Shown piece by piece: positions 6,811 to 14,460 of a stretch of 14,674 nt of DNA; position 1 is the first letter of the stretch; each line of letters begins with the position of its first letter. The position numbers and the translations under genes were made by a program. The notes beneath the pieces are model-generated. The model made no database searches and was not told the DNA's origin. It saw only the letters and a program-made list of their open reading frames with translations. The stretch lies in contig CAYVOX010000077.1 in the NCBI GenBank assembly GCA_964453035.1, forward strand, positions 1 through 14,674, read 5' to 3'. This DNA comes from CAYVOX01 sp964453035. GTDB taxonomy: Bacteria; Chloroflexota; Anaerolineae; Anaerolineales; Anaerolineaceae.

Positions 6811-7577
6811 TCTCCGAATCTGACCAACTGAACATCCAGCGTGCGGCCCGGCTGCTCAAATCCGCGCGCCATGCGGTTGCGCTCACCGGCGCCGGGCTCT
6901 CAACCCATTCTGGCATCCCGGATTTCCGTTCGCAGGATACCGGCCTGTGGCAGCGCGACGACCCGATGGAAGTCTCGTCTCTCACCACCTTTCGGCGCAA
7001 CCCTCAGCGCTTTTACAACTGGCTTCGCCCCCTGGCTGCCAGCATGTGGCAGGCTTCTCCCAACCCGGCGCACCATGCCCTGGCAAGCCTGGAACAGCAG
7101 GGCGTGTTGAGTGCGCTGCTGACGCAGAACATAGACGGGCTCCATCAGCGCGCCGGTTCGCGGATCGTCCTGGAATTGCACGGCTCGCTGGAAACGCTCT
7201 CCTGCCTGGCATGCCGGAAAACCTTCCCCAGCGCCAGTTTTGCAGCCCCCTTTGTTGACCGGGGCATTTTGCCGCGTTGCCCCACTTGCCAGGCTGTGCT
7301 TAAACCGGATATCGTCCTCTTTGAAGAGATGCTTCCCCCGATAACCTGGCAACAATCGGAGCGCCACTGCCAGCAGGCTGATGTCATTCTGGTGATTGGG
7401 TCTTCCCTGCAGGTGATGCCGGTTGCCCACCTGCCCGCCGTGGCGCTTTCGCGCGGTGCACGATTGATTCTGGTTAACTTTACCCCCACCTACCTCGATG
7501 ATCAAGCCGAGGTCATCCTGCGGGCGGACCTGGTTGAGGTTGTCCCCGCCATCGTCGCAGCGCTGAATGGCGCCTAA
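6807..7577 (+). CDS. Sir2-family NAD-dependent protein deacylase (sirtuin)
   Basis: Predicted cytosolic enzyme that removes acyl groups from lysine using NAD+, giving nicotinamide and O-acyl-ADP-ribose. The 256 residues are typical of bacterial CobB-like sirtuins. NAD-binding motifs are GAGLSTHSGIPDFRS (28-42) and TQNIDGLH (106-113). H125 in ELHGS is the catalytic base. Four cysteines (133, 136, 158, 161) form the structural zinc site. GSSLQVMP (198-205) and VNFTPT (223-228) are further Rossmann elements. I do not see the SIRT5-type Tyr/Arg pair in its usual context, so acetyl groups are the likelier substrate, though this is not certain. The ATG overlaps the stop of the receiver/CpaE gene by four bases and lacks a clear ribosome-binding site, so translation is probably coupled. 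Its stop overlaps that of degV on the other strand. Confidence 0.95.
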   Translation: MISESDQLNIQRAARLLKSARHAVALTGAGLSTHSGIPDFRSQDTGLWQRDDPMEVSSLTTFRRNPQRFYNWLRPLAASMWQASPNPAHHALASLEQQGVLSALLTQNIDGLHQRAGSRIVLELHGSLETLSCLACRKTFPSASFAAPFVDRGILPRCPTCQAVLKPDIVLFEEMLPPITWQQSERHCQQADVILVIGSSLQVMPVAHLPAVALSRGARLILVNFTPTYLDDQAEVILRADLVEVVPAIVAALNGA

Positions 7578-8443
7578 CCCCCCGGAATTTTCTCCCACGC
7601 CTCCAGTGGAACAAAGGCCACCCCGGCTACCCCAGGACCCGAATGGCAGCCGAAAATGGGCGCCAGCGTGTGGCTTGGCAGCCACTGGCAATCGAATAAC
7701 TGGCTGAGCCGTTCGCGCACCGGGTCAATCACGGTTCGATCTGCCCCGTAGAGCAGCTGCACCACCAGCCTGGAACCAGGTTTTTGCCAGCGCGTTACCA
7801 GGTCGGCCATGCGCAAAATGGCCCGCCGGAAGGTCACCTCCTGCCCGGCCTGTTCCGTTTTTCCGTCAACTTTATCGAAGGTAATTATCGGCTTGATGTT
7901 CAACAGCGAGCCCACCCATCCCTTGAGGTGGCCCACCCGCCCACCGTGCACCACATATTTGAGCACCTGCAGCGTGCACATGCCGATGGATTGTTCGCGC
8001 AGGTGGTCCAGCAGGGCCAGGATGCGCTCCATAGACCAGCCTGCTTTGGCTGCCCGCGCCGCCGCTACCACCTGCCATCCCAGCGGAGCAGAGAGCAGGC
8101 GTGAGTCGAAAATTGTCACGCGCGCCTCGGGCACCATGGCTGCCCCGGCTCGGGCGGCGTTGATGGTGCCGCTGAGCCCTGAAGCCAGGTGAATCGAAAG
8201 GATTTCCGGGTCGCTTCTTGCCAGATTGCGGTAAATCTCGGCAAATTCCCCCGCCGAAGGCTGCGTGGTGCTCGGCATGGCGCTGGTCTGGTTCAGCATT
8301 TCATAGAATTCAGATGCCTGCACATCCACGCCGCTCAGATATGTTTTCCCATCCAGCGTTAGCCGCAGGGGAATGATGTGAAAATCGAGACCTTGGGTTT
8401 GTTCGGCAGCCAGGTCGCAGGCGCCGTCTGTGACGATTTGCAT
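7574..8443 (-). CDS. DegV family fatty-acid-binding protein (FakB-like)
   Basis: DegV proteins bind a fatty acid; characterised members (FakB) present it to the kinase FakA for phosphorylation and entry into phospholipid synthesis. The 289 residues match the family. Family marks are TDGACDL (5-11), STTQPSAGEF (58-67), HLASGLSGT (85-93), FDS (112-114), the GGRVGHLKGWVGSLLNIKPI stretch (167-186), and H267 in CHSGPG, the lipid head-group histidine region. The start is supported by GAGGT six bases upstream. No fakA-like gene is in the window, so the partner kinase, if any, lies elsewhere. It follows mutL by 102 bases in the same direction; I see no terminator or good promoter in that gap, so co-transcription with mutL is possible. 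The 3' end meets the sirtuin gene with no room for a terminator. Confidence 0.93.
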   Translation of the reverse strand: MQIVTDGACDLAAEQTQGLDFHIIPLRLTLDGKTYLSGVDVQASEFYEMLNQTSAMPSTTQPSAGEFAEIYRNLARSDPEILSIHLASGLSGTINAARAGAAMVPEARVTIFDSRLLSAPLGWQVVAAARAAKAGWSMERILALLDHLREQSIGMCTLQVLKYVVHGGRVGHLKGWVGSLLNIKPIITFDKVDGKTEQAGQEVTFRRAILRMADLVTRWQKPGSRLVVQLLYGADRTVIDPVRERLSQLFDCQWLPSHTLAPIFGCHSGPGVAGVAFVPLEAWEKIPGG

Positions 8444-8545
8444 GCTGGGACCTCAATGACAGGATGATTTGCTAATCACAACCCCATGCCCCCAGTTTGG
8501 ATATGCGATTCACAAGACTGGCTTACCGGTGCTCTCGCTTCATCC

Positions 8546-10324
8546 CTAGCGGCTGCCGCGCCGCCCAAACTGCCGCTCTAACAACTCCACCGAGAGGTGA
8601 ATCATCGTCGGACGCCCGTGCGGGCAGGTGCGTGGGGATTGGCACGCTTCCAGGTCGCGCAACAGCTGGCGCTGCTCCTCGCCGGAGAGCGTTTGCCCGC
8701 CTTTAACCGCGCTGCGTTTGCAAATCCTGGCGGCGGTCCGGGCTTCAATCTCCGCCTGCAAAGGCGTTTCATCCTCTTCAAAATCCTCCACCACCACGCG
8801 TACCGCTGCCAGCGGGTCGCTGCCGGTGAGCAGGGCAGGAATCGCCCGCACGCGGAAGGTGTCCGGTCCAAACGGTTCAACCTCAAAACCCAGGTGGCTT
8901 AGGATGGGTAATTGTTCGTTCAACAGGCGGGCGGATTGCGGCGGCAGGTGCAGCAGCGCTGGTTCCAGCAGCGCCTGGGAAGGCAGGGGCTGGTTGCCGT
9001 GCTTCATCATGCGCTCAAACAACACCCGCTCATGGGCCGCATGCTGGTCAATCAAATACAGCCCGTCTGGCCCTTCGGCAATGATGTAGGTGCCGCCCAC
9101 CTGGCCTACCAGGCGCAGCAGCGGCAGTTGCCCGGAAGGCAATTCCGCGCCTTTGGCCTCAGTTGAAGAGGCGGCCTGCGCGGAGCCCTCGGTTTTTTGC
9201 TCGCCCGTTTCAAATCCGGACCAATCGGCAGGCGCGGCAGGCAGTTTGGCCTGGGCAGACATCTCCCAGGCCGGGTCAATGACCGGGCCGGTGGGCGGGT
9301 AGGCGCGCCAGGTGGTCGGTGAAACTTGCGGCACCGGTGAATAAGCCAGCAGCGCGCGCCGCACTCCACGCTGCACCAGGGCAAACACCCGGTCGGCGTG
9401 CCTGAAGCGCACCTCAGCCTTGGCGGGGTGGACGTTGACATCCACTTCTTCGGGCGGCAACTCGATGAATAGCACCGCCATCGGGAAGCGCCCCACCATC
9501 AGCAGGGTGTGGTAAGCCTGCATCAAGGCGCTGTTCAGCGCGGCATCCTGCACCCAGCGCCCGTTGACGAAGAAGGTCATCTCGCGGCGATTCGAGCGGG
9601 TCAGCGAGATGGGGCTGCTGAAGCCGCTCAGGTGGTAGCCCTCGTCCTCCAGCGTTACCTCGATCATATCCCGGGCGGAATCCACGCCGTAAAGCGCGGA
9701 TAAAATTTCGCGCCGGTTGCCGTTGCCGCTGGTTTGTAGCACAGCCCGCCCGTCCTGGAAGAGCTGCATACGCACATTCGGGTAAGCCAGGGCGTAGCGC
9801 GTCACCAGCCCGTCAATTTGCTGCCGCTCGGTTGAATCTTGCTTTAAAAACTTGAGCCGCGCCGGCACGTTGAAGAACAGGTCCTCCACCAGCACCTGGG
9901 TTCCAACCGGCGCGCCGGCTGTCTCCAGCGCGCCCATCCGCCCGGCATCCACCCGCAGGCGGCAGGCGGTGGGGGAATCAACCAGGTGCGAGGTGAGCGT
10001 AAAGCGCGAAACCGACCCAATCGAAGCCAGCGCCTCCCCTCTGAACCCCAGCGTGGTGATATGGAATAAATCCTCGGCGTTGCGCAACTTGCTGGTGGCA
10101 TGCCTGGAGACAGCCAGCGCCATTTCACTGGCAGCGATGCCCGTGCCGTCATCTGTCACTTCGATCAGCCGTTTGCCAGCCTGCTCAATGCGGATGGTGA
10201 CGGCGCGGGCGCGCGCATCCAGGGCGTTTTCCAGCAGTTCTTTAACCACCGAAGCCGGGCGCTCGACCACCTCTCCGGCTGCAATTTGTGACGCAACTTC
10301 ATCGGGTAAAAGATGTATCGCCAT
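8546..10324 (-). CDS. mutL: DNA mismatch repair protein MutL (endonuclease type)
   Basis: Couples MutS mismatch recognition to strand incision. The 592 residues have the classic layout. The GHKL ATPase domain (1 to about 330) contains LLPDEVASQIAAGEVVERPA, ELLENALDA (29-37), DDGTGI (58-63), RHATSKL (74-80), GFRGEAL (93-99) and VNVHPAKAEVRF (297-307). A Pro/Ala/Ser/Glu-rich linker spans about 329-398. The C-terminal dimerisation and nuclease domain shows DQHAAHERVLFE (426-437), AARICK (531-536) and CPHGRP (567-572), the metal-binding set of MutL proteins that nick DNA themselves. A MutH-independent system is therefore expected. QLPLL (399-403), just before that domain, resembles a sliding-clamp-binding motif but is unproven. 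The ATG has GAGG five bases upstream. The gene is divergent from ubiD; mutS is not in the window. Confidence 0.97.
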   Translation of the reverse strand: MAIHLLPDEVASQIAAGEVVERPASVVKELLENALDARARAVTIRIEQAGKRLIEVTDDGTGIAASEMALAVSRHATSKLRNAEDLFHITTLGFRGEALASIGSVSRFTLTSHLVDSPTACRLRVDAGRMGALETAGAPVGTQVLVEDLFFNVPARLKFLKQDSTERQQIDGLVTRYALAYPNVRMQLFQDGRAVLQTSGNGNRREILSALYGVDSARDMIEVTLEDEGYHLSGFSSPISLTRSNRREMTFFVNGRWVQDAALNSALMQAYHTLLMVGRFPMAVLFIELPPEEVDVNVHPAKAEVRFRHADRVFALVQRGVRRALLAYSPVPQVSPTTWRAYPPTGPVIDPAWEMSAQAKLPAAPADWSGFETGEQKTEGSAQAASSTEAKGAELPSGQLPLLRLVGQVGGTYIIAEGPDGLYLIDQHAAHERVLFERMMKHGNQPLPSQALLEPALLHLPPQSARLLNEQLPILSHLGFEVEPFGPDTFRVRAIPALLTGSDPLAAVRVVVEDFEEDETPLQAEIEARTAARICKRSAVKGGQTLSGEEQRQLLRDLEACQSPRTCPHGRPTMIHLSVELLERQFGRRGSR

Positions 10325-10344
10325 GCCTGCCTCGTCTCAAAAAG

Positions 10345-10350
10345 ATTATA
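10345..10350 (-). promoter_or_regulatory. mutL promoter (-10 box)
   Basis: The minus strand has a perfect TATAAT about 20 bases before the mutL ATG, predicting a leader of roughly 14 nt that holds the GAGG site. No convincing -35 lies at 16-18 bases. Only 12 bases separate it from the -10 box of ubiD on the opposite strand. Confidence 0.55.
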
Positions 10351-10359
10351 CCTCAACCA

Positions 10360-10368
10360 TGCTATAAT
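10360..10368 (+). promoter_or_regulatory. Extended -10 promoter of the ubiD-ABC-ubiA operon
   Basis: TGCTATAAT is an extended -10 with a perfect hexamer (10363-10368). It is the same nine bases as the tilS promoter. The start is expected near 10375, giving a leader of about 48 nt. No good -35 is seen. A GC-rich inverted repeat (10371-10380 with 10397-10406) follows directly. Confidence 0.7.
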
Positions 10369-10408
10369 TCGGGCGGCGGCGAGTGTTTCGCATCCTGCTG
10401 CTGCCCCC

Positions 10409-10415
10409 GGAGGTG
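10409..10415 (+). promoter_or_regulatory. Strong ribosome-binding site of ubiD
   Basis: GGAGGTG lies seven bases before ATG 10423. It fixes the start and is among the strongest Shine-Dalgarno matches in the window. The right arm of the leader inverted repeat ends three bases before it. Confidence 0.85.
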
Positions 10416-10422
10416 ACGCAAC

Positions 10423-11886
10423 ATGCCAACAAAAGATTTGCGCCAGTTTATTGAGCTTCTGGACCGCCGCGGTCAGCTTGTGCGTCTCGCCGCGCCGCTC
10501 TCGCCGGAGTTAGAGGTCACTGAACTGGTTGACCGACTGAGCAAGGCCCCGGTTGAGCAGAACAAAGCCCTGTTCATTGAGCATCCGGTCGGGTCGCAGG
10601 TGCCCATCCTCATCAACGCCTTTGGTTCACAGCAGCGCATGGCCTGGGCTCTCGGCGTGGAAAACCTCGAAGAGCTTAACCAGCGCCTGGCAAAACTCAT
10701 CAACCCTTCCCTGCCCGGCAGCCTGGGCGGCGCCCTGGGGCGGGGCAAGGATTTGCTCGGTGCGCTGATGGCAGCGGGGGTTAAACCGCGTCGCGTGCGC
10801 AGCGGACCTGTCCAACAGGTGGTCAATACCAGCGAACCCTCGCTTGATTTTCTTCCCATCCTCAAGTGCTGGCCCAATGACGGCGGGCGATTTATTACTT
10901 TACCCCAGTTCATCACGCGCAACCCGAAGACCGGCGCGCGCAACGTGGGCATGTACCGCTTACAGGTGGTTGACTCGCAAACCCTGCTGGTGCACTGGCA
11001 GCGCCACAAGGGCGGCGCAGATCATGCCAGACGCGCCCAGGCTGCCCTGCAGGAACGCATCCCCGCGGCGGTTGTGCTGGGTGGCAGCCCGGCTGCCGTG
11101 TGGTGCGCTTCTGCTCCGCTGCCGCCCGAAATTGATGAATACCTGCTGGCCGGTTACCTCAACGGTGAGGCGGTGGAGTTTGTCAAATGCGTGTCTCAGC
11201 CGCTGGAAGTGCCCGCCCAGGCCGAAATTGTGATTGAAGGCTATGTTGACCTGGCGGATATGCGCCCCGAAGGCCCCTTTGGCGACCATACCGGTTATTA
11301 CACCCCGGTTGAATCCTTCCCCACCTTCAAGGTCACTGCCATCACCCACCGCGCCGATCCCATCTACCCCGCCACTGTGGTTGGCATCCCTCCGATGGAG
11401 GATGTCTGGATGGGTAAGGCTACCGAGCGCCTCTTTCTGCCGCTGGCGCGGCTCTTCTTGCCGGAGATATTAGACTTCTGCATGCCTGCCGAGGGCGTTT
11501 TCCATAACCTGGTGTTGGTGCGCCTTCAAAAACGCTACCCCGGTCATGCTCGCAAGGTTATGCACGGCCTGTGGGGGCTGGGGCTGCTCTCGCTGGCAAA
11601 AGCTATCGTGGTGGTGGATGAATGGGTAGACGTGCAAGATTATTCCCAGGTGGCCTGGCAGGTGCTGGGAAACGTGGATTGGAAGCGCGATATCCTCCTC
11701 GAGGAGGGAGCGCTCGACCAGCTTGACCATGCTGCCAGTGTTTCCTCCTACGGTGGAAAAATCGGCATTGATGCCACCGCCAAGCTGCCCGAGGAAGGGT
11801 ATCCGCGCCAGTGGCCTGAGGTTGTCTCCATGTCGCCTGAGGTCAAGGCAAAAATTGACCAAATCTGGGCGAACCTCAAGTTCTAA
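10423..11886 (+). CDS. UbiD-family prenylated-FMN decarboxylase, probably in menaquinone synthesis
   Basis: UbiD enzymes decarboxylate aromatic or unsaturated acids using prenylated FMN. The 487 residues match UbiD/MqnL-type quinone decarboxylases. The N-terminal part (MPTKDLRQFIELLDRRGQLV) and the middle block are typical. NVGMYRL (174-180) contains the conserved arginine R179. PEGPFGDHTGYY (282-293) holds E283 and D288, the likely equivalents of the acidic residues that form the catalytic Arg-Glu-Asp/Glu network. HWQRHKGG (191-198) and PPMEDVWMGKATER (323-336) are further family blocks. It probably acts after the UbiA prenyltransferase encoded four genes downstream, as the MqnP/MqnL pair does in the futalosine route to menaquinone. 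Cofactor supply needs a UbiX-type flavin prenyltransferase, not seen here. A role on another aromatic acid cannot be excluded. It heads an apparent operon, 58 bases before the binding-protein gene. Confidence 0.93.
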   Translation: MPTKDLRQFIELLDRRGQLVRLAAPLSPELEVTELVDRLSKAPVEQNKALFIEHPVGSQVPILINAFGSQQRMAWALGVENLEELNQRLAKLINPSLPGSLGGALGRGKDLLGALMAAGVKPRRVRSGPVQQVVNTSEPSLDFLPILKCWPNDGGRFITLPQFITRNPKTGARNVGMYRLQVVDSQTLLVHWQRHKGGADHARRAQAALQERIPAAVVLGGSPAAVWCASAPLPPEIDEYLLAGYLNGEAVEFVKCVSQPLEVPAQAEIVIEGYVDLADMRPEGPFGDHTGYYTPVESFPTFKVTAITHRADPIYPATVVGIPPMEDVWMGKATERLFLPLARLFLPEILDFCMPAEGVFHNLVLVRLQKRYPGHARKVMHGLWGLGLLSLAKAIVVVDEWVDVQDYSQVAWQVLGNVDWKRDILLEEGALDQLDHAASVSSYGGKIGIDATAKLPEEGYPRQWPEVVSMSPEVKAKIDQIWANLKF

Positions 11887-11944
11887 CCAGGTTTTCTCAT
11901 CACTACTGATTCAAGGTGTGACTTCCCCCCTGAGAAAGGTTTAG

Positions 11945-12907
11945 ATGGTAAAACTACCCCGCTTTTTCTTCTCTGCGCTTGTTCTGGTCTCTGTTTTGTT
12001 CTCCCTGGCGGCCTGCGCGCCGCAACCCGCCGCCGATAACGTCACCGTCAGGCTGGTCCTGCTACCCATCCTGGAAGCCATGCCCTTCTACGTTGCCAAA
12101 GAGGCCGGGTTGTTCGAAAAAGCCGGCGTCAGGGTGGAATTTGTGCCCGCGGCTTCCGCTGCCGAGCGCGACCAGGTGATGGCGGCTGCCCAGGCAGACG
12201 GCATGGTCAACGACCTCTTAGCCACTGCTCTTTTCAACAGGCAAGGGGTGCAGGTTCAGGTGGTGCGTTTTGCCCAGGTAGCTACGGCCAACCAGCCCAA
12301 CTTCCGCCTGGTTGCCAGCCCGCAGAGCGGCATCAAGTCGGTGAAAGACCTTGCCGGAGTTGAGATTGGCATTTCGCAGGCTTCCATCATCGAGTACATC
12401 ACCTACCGCATGCTCACCGGCGAAGGTCTTAAACCCGACCAGATAAAAACCCTGGCCGTCCCCAAGATCCCTGACCGCATGGCGCTGTTGCAGTCTGGGC
12501 AACTCAAGGCTGCTACCTTGCCGGAGCCGTTCTCCACTTTGGCGGTCAGCCAGGGGGCGGTGGTGCTGGTGGATGACGCGCGTTACTCGGCGGATGGCAC
12601 CAGCGTCATCACCTTCCGTAAAAAGTTCCTCGATGAGCATCCCACCGCCGTCAAGAATTTACTGACCGCGCTTAGCCAGGCGGTTGAAGCCATTCAGAAG
12701 GATCCCCAATCCTGGCGCAAGATTTTTGAGCAGTACAAGCTCGTTCCTGCCAACCTCACCGCCACCTATCCAGTCCCCGCTTTCCCTGCGCCATCCATCC
12801 CCTCTCAAAAGCAGTGGGATGATGTGGTGGATTGGGCGGTTGGACGCGCCCTGCTGGATAAAAAATTATCCTACGCCGAGTCGGTCACTGATCAATTCAT
12901 CAAGTAA
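11945..12907 (+). CDS. ABC importer substrate-binding lipoprotein (SsuA/ThiY/NMT1-like)
   Basis: Predicted extracytoplasmic receptor of an ABC importer, 320 residues. The N terminus is a lipoprotein signal: K3/R6, a hydrophobic core (about 7-20) and lipobox LAAC with C24 as the lipidated cysteine, followed by a short APQPAAD spacer. The mature part follows the periplasmic-binding fold of the NMT1/THI5/SsuA group: VRLVLLPILEAMPFYVAKEAG, then an ADGMVNDLLATALF segment, SVKDLAGVEIGIS, and the KAATLPEPFSTLAV hinge region. This group binds aliphatic sulfonates, taurine, thiamine-pyrimidine precursors and aromatic acids, so sequence alone does not fix the ligand. The ribosome-binding site is weak (AAAGGT four bases upstream). 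It lies between ubiD and the ATPase gene, implying co-transcription. My inference is an aromatic quinone precursor as ligand; thiamine precursor or sulfonate are the alternatives. Confidence 0.9.
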   Translation: MVKLPRFFFSALVLVSVLFSLAACAPQPAADNVTVRLVLLPILEAMPFYVAKEAGLFEKAGVRVEFVPAASAAERDQVMAAAQADGMVNDLLATALFNRQGVQVQVVRFAQVATANQPNFRLVASPQSGIKSVKDLAGVEIGISQASIIEYITYRMLTGEGLKPDQIKTLAVPKIPDRMALLQSGQLKAATLPEPFSTLAVSQGAVVLVDDARYSADGTSVITFRKKFLDEHPTAVKNLLTALSQAVEAIQKDPQSWRKIFEQYKLVPANLTATYPVPAFPAPSIPSQKQWDDVVDWAVGRALLDKKLSYAESVTDQFIK

Positions 12908-12944
12908 TCACAGGCGACCAGAATAGTGGTTTCTCGTTACCCAG

Positions 12945-13715
12945 ATGTCCATCGAACTCACCAACCTCTCCTTCACCTATCCTGGGCGCGCTGAGCTTTT
13001 CAGCCAGTTTAACCTCAGCATCCAGCGCGGTCAGTCCTGGGTTATCCTGGGTCCTTCTGGCTGCGGAAAAACCACGCTGCTCTACCTGCTGGCCGGACTG
13101 CAGTTACCCTCATCTGGAACGGTGAGCATTGATGGTGAACCGCTGCTGCGCCCCCGCCCGCAGACCGGGCTGATTTTACAGGATTACGGCCTGCTGCCCT
13201 GGTCCACGGTTGAGGAAAACATCCGCCTCGGGTTGCGCATCCGCAGACTCTACGGACCAGATGGACTGCACGCCCCTGCCAACCCTGTGCCCGCTTCCCG
13301 GGCTGACGTTAGCTTCTGGATTGAACGCCTGGGTCTCTCGGGATTAGAGAAAGTTTTCCCCGCCCGGCTCAGCGGGGGGCAGCGCCAACGGGTAGCCATT
13401 GCCCGCACCCTGCTGCTGCGCCCCGACCTGCTGTTAATGGATGAGCCGTTTGCCTCGTTGGACCTGCCCACTCGCCAGGATCTGGAAGACCTCACCACGC
13501 AGTTGTGGCGCGAGCAGGGCTTTACCCTGGTGGTGGTCACCCACGCCATTGAAGAGGCTGCCGCACTCGGGCAGAATATTCTGGTCATGGGGCAGCCTCC
13601 CCACCGCCAGCCGCGCATTGTGTCCAACCCGGTTTTTGCCCTCCCAGGCGCGCGTGAGAGCGACACCTACCGCGCGCTGTGCCGCGACCTGCAAGCTGCC
13701 CTGGAGGCTGCATGA
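12945..13715 (+). CDS. ABC importer ATPase (SsuB/TauB/ThiZ type)
   Basis: Energy-coupling subunit on the cytosolic face of the importer, 256 residues, with a complete motif set: Walker A GPSGCGKT (36-43), Q-loop Q79 in ILQDYGLLPW, signature LSGGQRQRVAIART (142-155), Walker B LLLMDEP (162-168) and H-loop H200 in VVTHAIEEA. The protein should hydrolyse ATP. The region between Q-loop and signature (RIRRLYGPDGLHAPANPVPASRAD, about 100-121) is slightly longer than in many relatives. No clear ribosome-binding sequence precedes the ATG, which lies 37 bases after the binding-protein stop; translation may rely on read-through by ribosomes from upstream. The stop codon overlaps the permease start by four bases. 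Family relatives serve nitrate, sulfonate, taurine and thiamine-precursor import. Confidence 0.95.
   Translation: MSIELTNLSFTYPGRAELFSQFNLSIQRGQSWVILGPSGCGKTTLLYLLAGLQLPSSGTVSIDGEPLLRPRPQTGLILQDYGLLPWSTVEENIRLGLRIRRLYGPDGLHAPANPVPASRADVSFWIERLGLSGLEKVFPARLSGGQRQRVAIARTLLLRPDLLLMDEPFASLDLPTRQDLEDLTTQLWREQGFTLVVVTHAIEEAAALGQNILVMGQPPHRQPRIVSNPVFALPGARESDTYRALCRDLQAALEAA
13703..13707 (+). promoter_or_regulatory. Ribosome-binding site that decides the permease start
   Basis: GGAGG lies four bases before ATG 13712, inside the end of the ATPase gene. It supports this ATG, whose product begins with a membrane segment, over an in-frame GTG at 13679 that would add an unlikely MPRPASCPGGC leader. Confidence 0.7.
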
Positions 13716-14455
13716 AGCGCGCTGCCGTCCTCTGGGCGCTGCTGGCTTTGCTCATCACCTGGCAGGTGCTGGCAGTGCTTATCAACCAGCCGGTGCTGCC
13801 GCCGGTGACGCGCGTGGCGCAGGCCTTCGTCAGCGAAGTGCAGCAGGGCGAGATTATCCTCCACTTCCTGGCCAGCCTGTGGCGCGTGGTAGCCTCGATG
13901 CTGCTCTCGGTGGCGCTGGCTGCGCCTGCTGGCCTGGCGCTGGGGCAGATGCCGCGCCTCAACCGCTTCTTTTCGCCCCTCATCTACTGGCTTTACCCGA
14001 TTCCCAAGGTGGTGCTGGTGCCGGTTGTGCTTCTGCTGCTGGGCGTGGGCGACCTGGCTAAGATTGTTATCATTTTTCTCATTCTCTTCTTCCAGATTCT
14101 CGTCCTCGTCCGCGACCAGGCTGCCGCCCTGCGGCCTGAACTCATTCTCAGCGTGCGCAGCCTCGGCGCGGGCCGCCGCGCCCTGTTTCGCTATGTTTAT
14201 CTGCCCGCCTCACTGCCGGGCATCCTCACTGCCCTGCGCCAGTCCGTTGGCACCGCCGTTGCCGTGCTCTACGTGGCTGAATTGTTCGCCACGCGCTACG
14301 GCCTGGGGTATTACATTTACCTTAACGGCTCCACCTTGTTCAATTATCCCGCCATGTACGCGGGCATTGTGGTGATGAGCCTGCTGGGCATGATTTTGTA
14401 CTTCTCGGTGGATGCGCTTGAAAAGTGGTGGTGCCCCTGGATGGAGAAGAAGTAG
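13712..14455 (+). CDS. ABC importer permease (BPD_transp_1 family, SsuC/TauC type)
   Basis: Integral membrane subunit of the importer, 247 residues from the chosen ATG. Several hydrophobic segments are visible: about 4-24 (AAVLWALLALLITWQVLAVLI), the 60-78 region (VASMLLSVALAAPAGLALG), a WLYPIPKVVLVPVVLLLLGVG block (about 93-113), the IVIIFLILFFQILVLV stretch (about 118-133), and two or more near the C terminus. The cytoplasmic EAA-like loop SVRSLGAGRRALFRYVYLPASLPGI contacts the ATPase. The spacing of the conserved glycine and the LP is as in sulfonate/taurine permeases. ATGA overlap with the ATPase gene and only five bases to the ubiA start show tight packing in one operon. One permease gene suggests a homodimer. 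Substrate is not determined by the sequence. Confidence 0.93.
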   Translation: MKRAAVLWALLALLITWQVLAVLINQPVLPPVTRVAQAFVSEVQQGEIILHFLASLWRVVASMLLSVALAAPAGLALGQMPRLNRFFSPLIYWLYPIPKVVLVPVVLLLLGVGDLAKIVIIFLILFFQILVLVRDQAAALRPELILSVRSLGAGRRALFRYVYLPASLPGILTALRQSVGTAVAVLYVAELFATRYGLGYYIYLNGSTLFNYPAMYAGIVVMSLLGMILYFSVDALEKWWCPWMEKK

Positions 14456-14460
14456 CCCGC

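Noticed and set aside
8444..8545. Possible degV promoter or mutL terminator in the 102-base gap.
   Set aside because: No -10/-35 pair of acceptable quality and no stem with a T-run; the gap looks like simple spacer within a possible mutL-degV transcript.
11893..11937. Seven-bp inverted repeat TTTCTCA/TGAGAAA between ubiD and the binding-protein gene.
   Set aside because: The stem is AT-rich and the loop is over 30 bases, with no T-run. It is too weak to call as a terminator or regulatory element.
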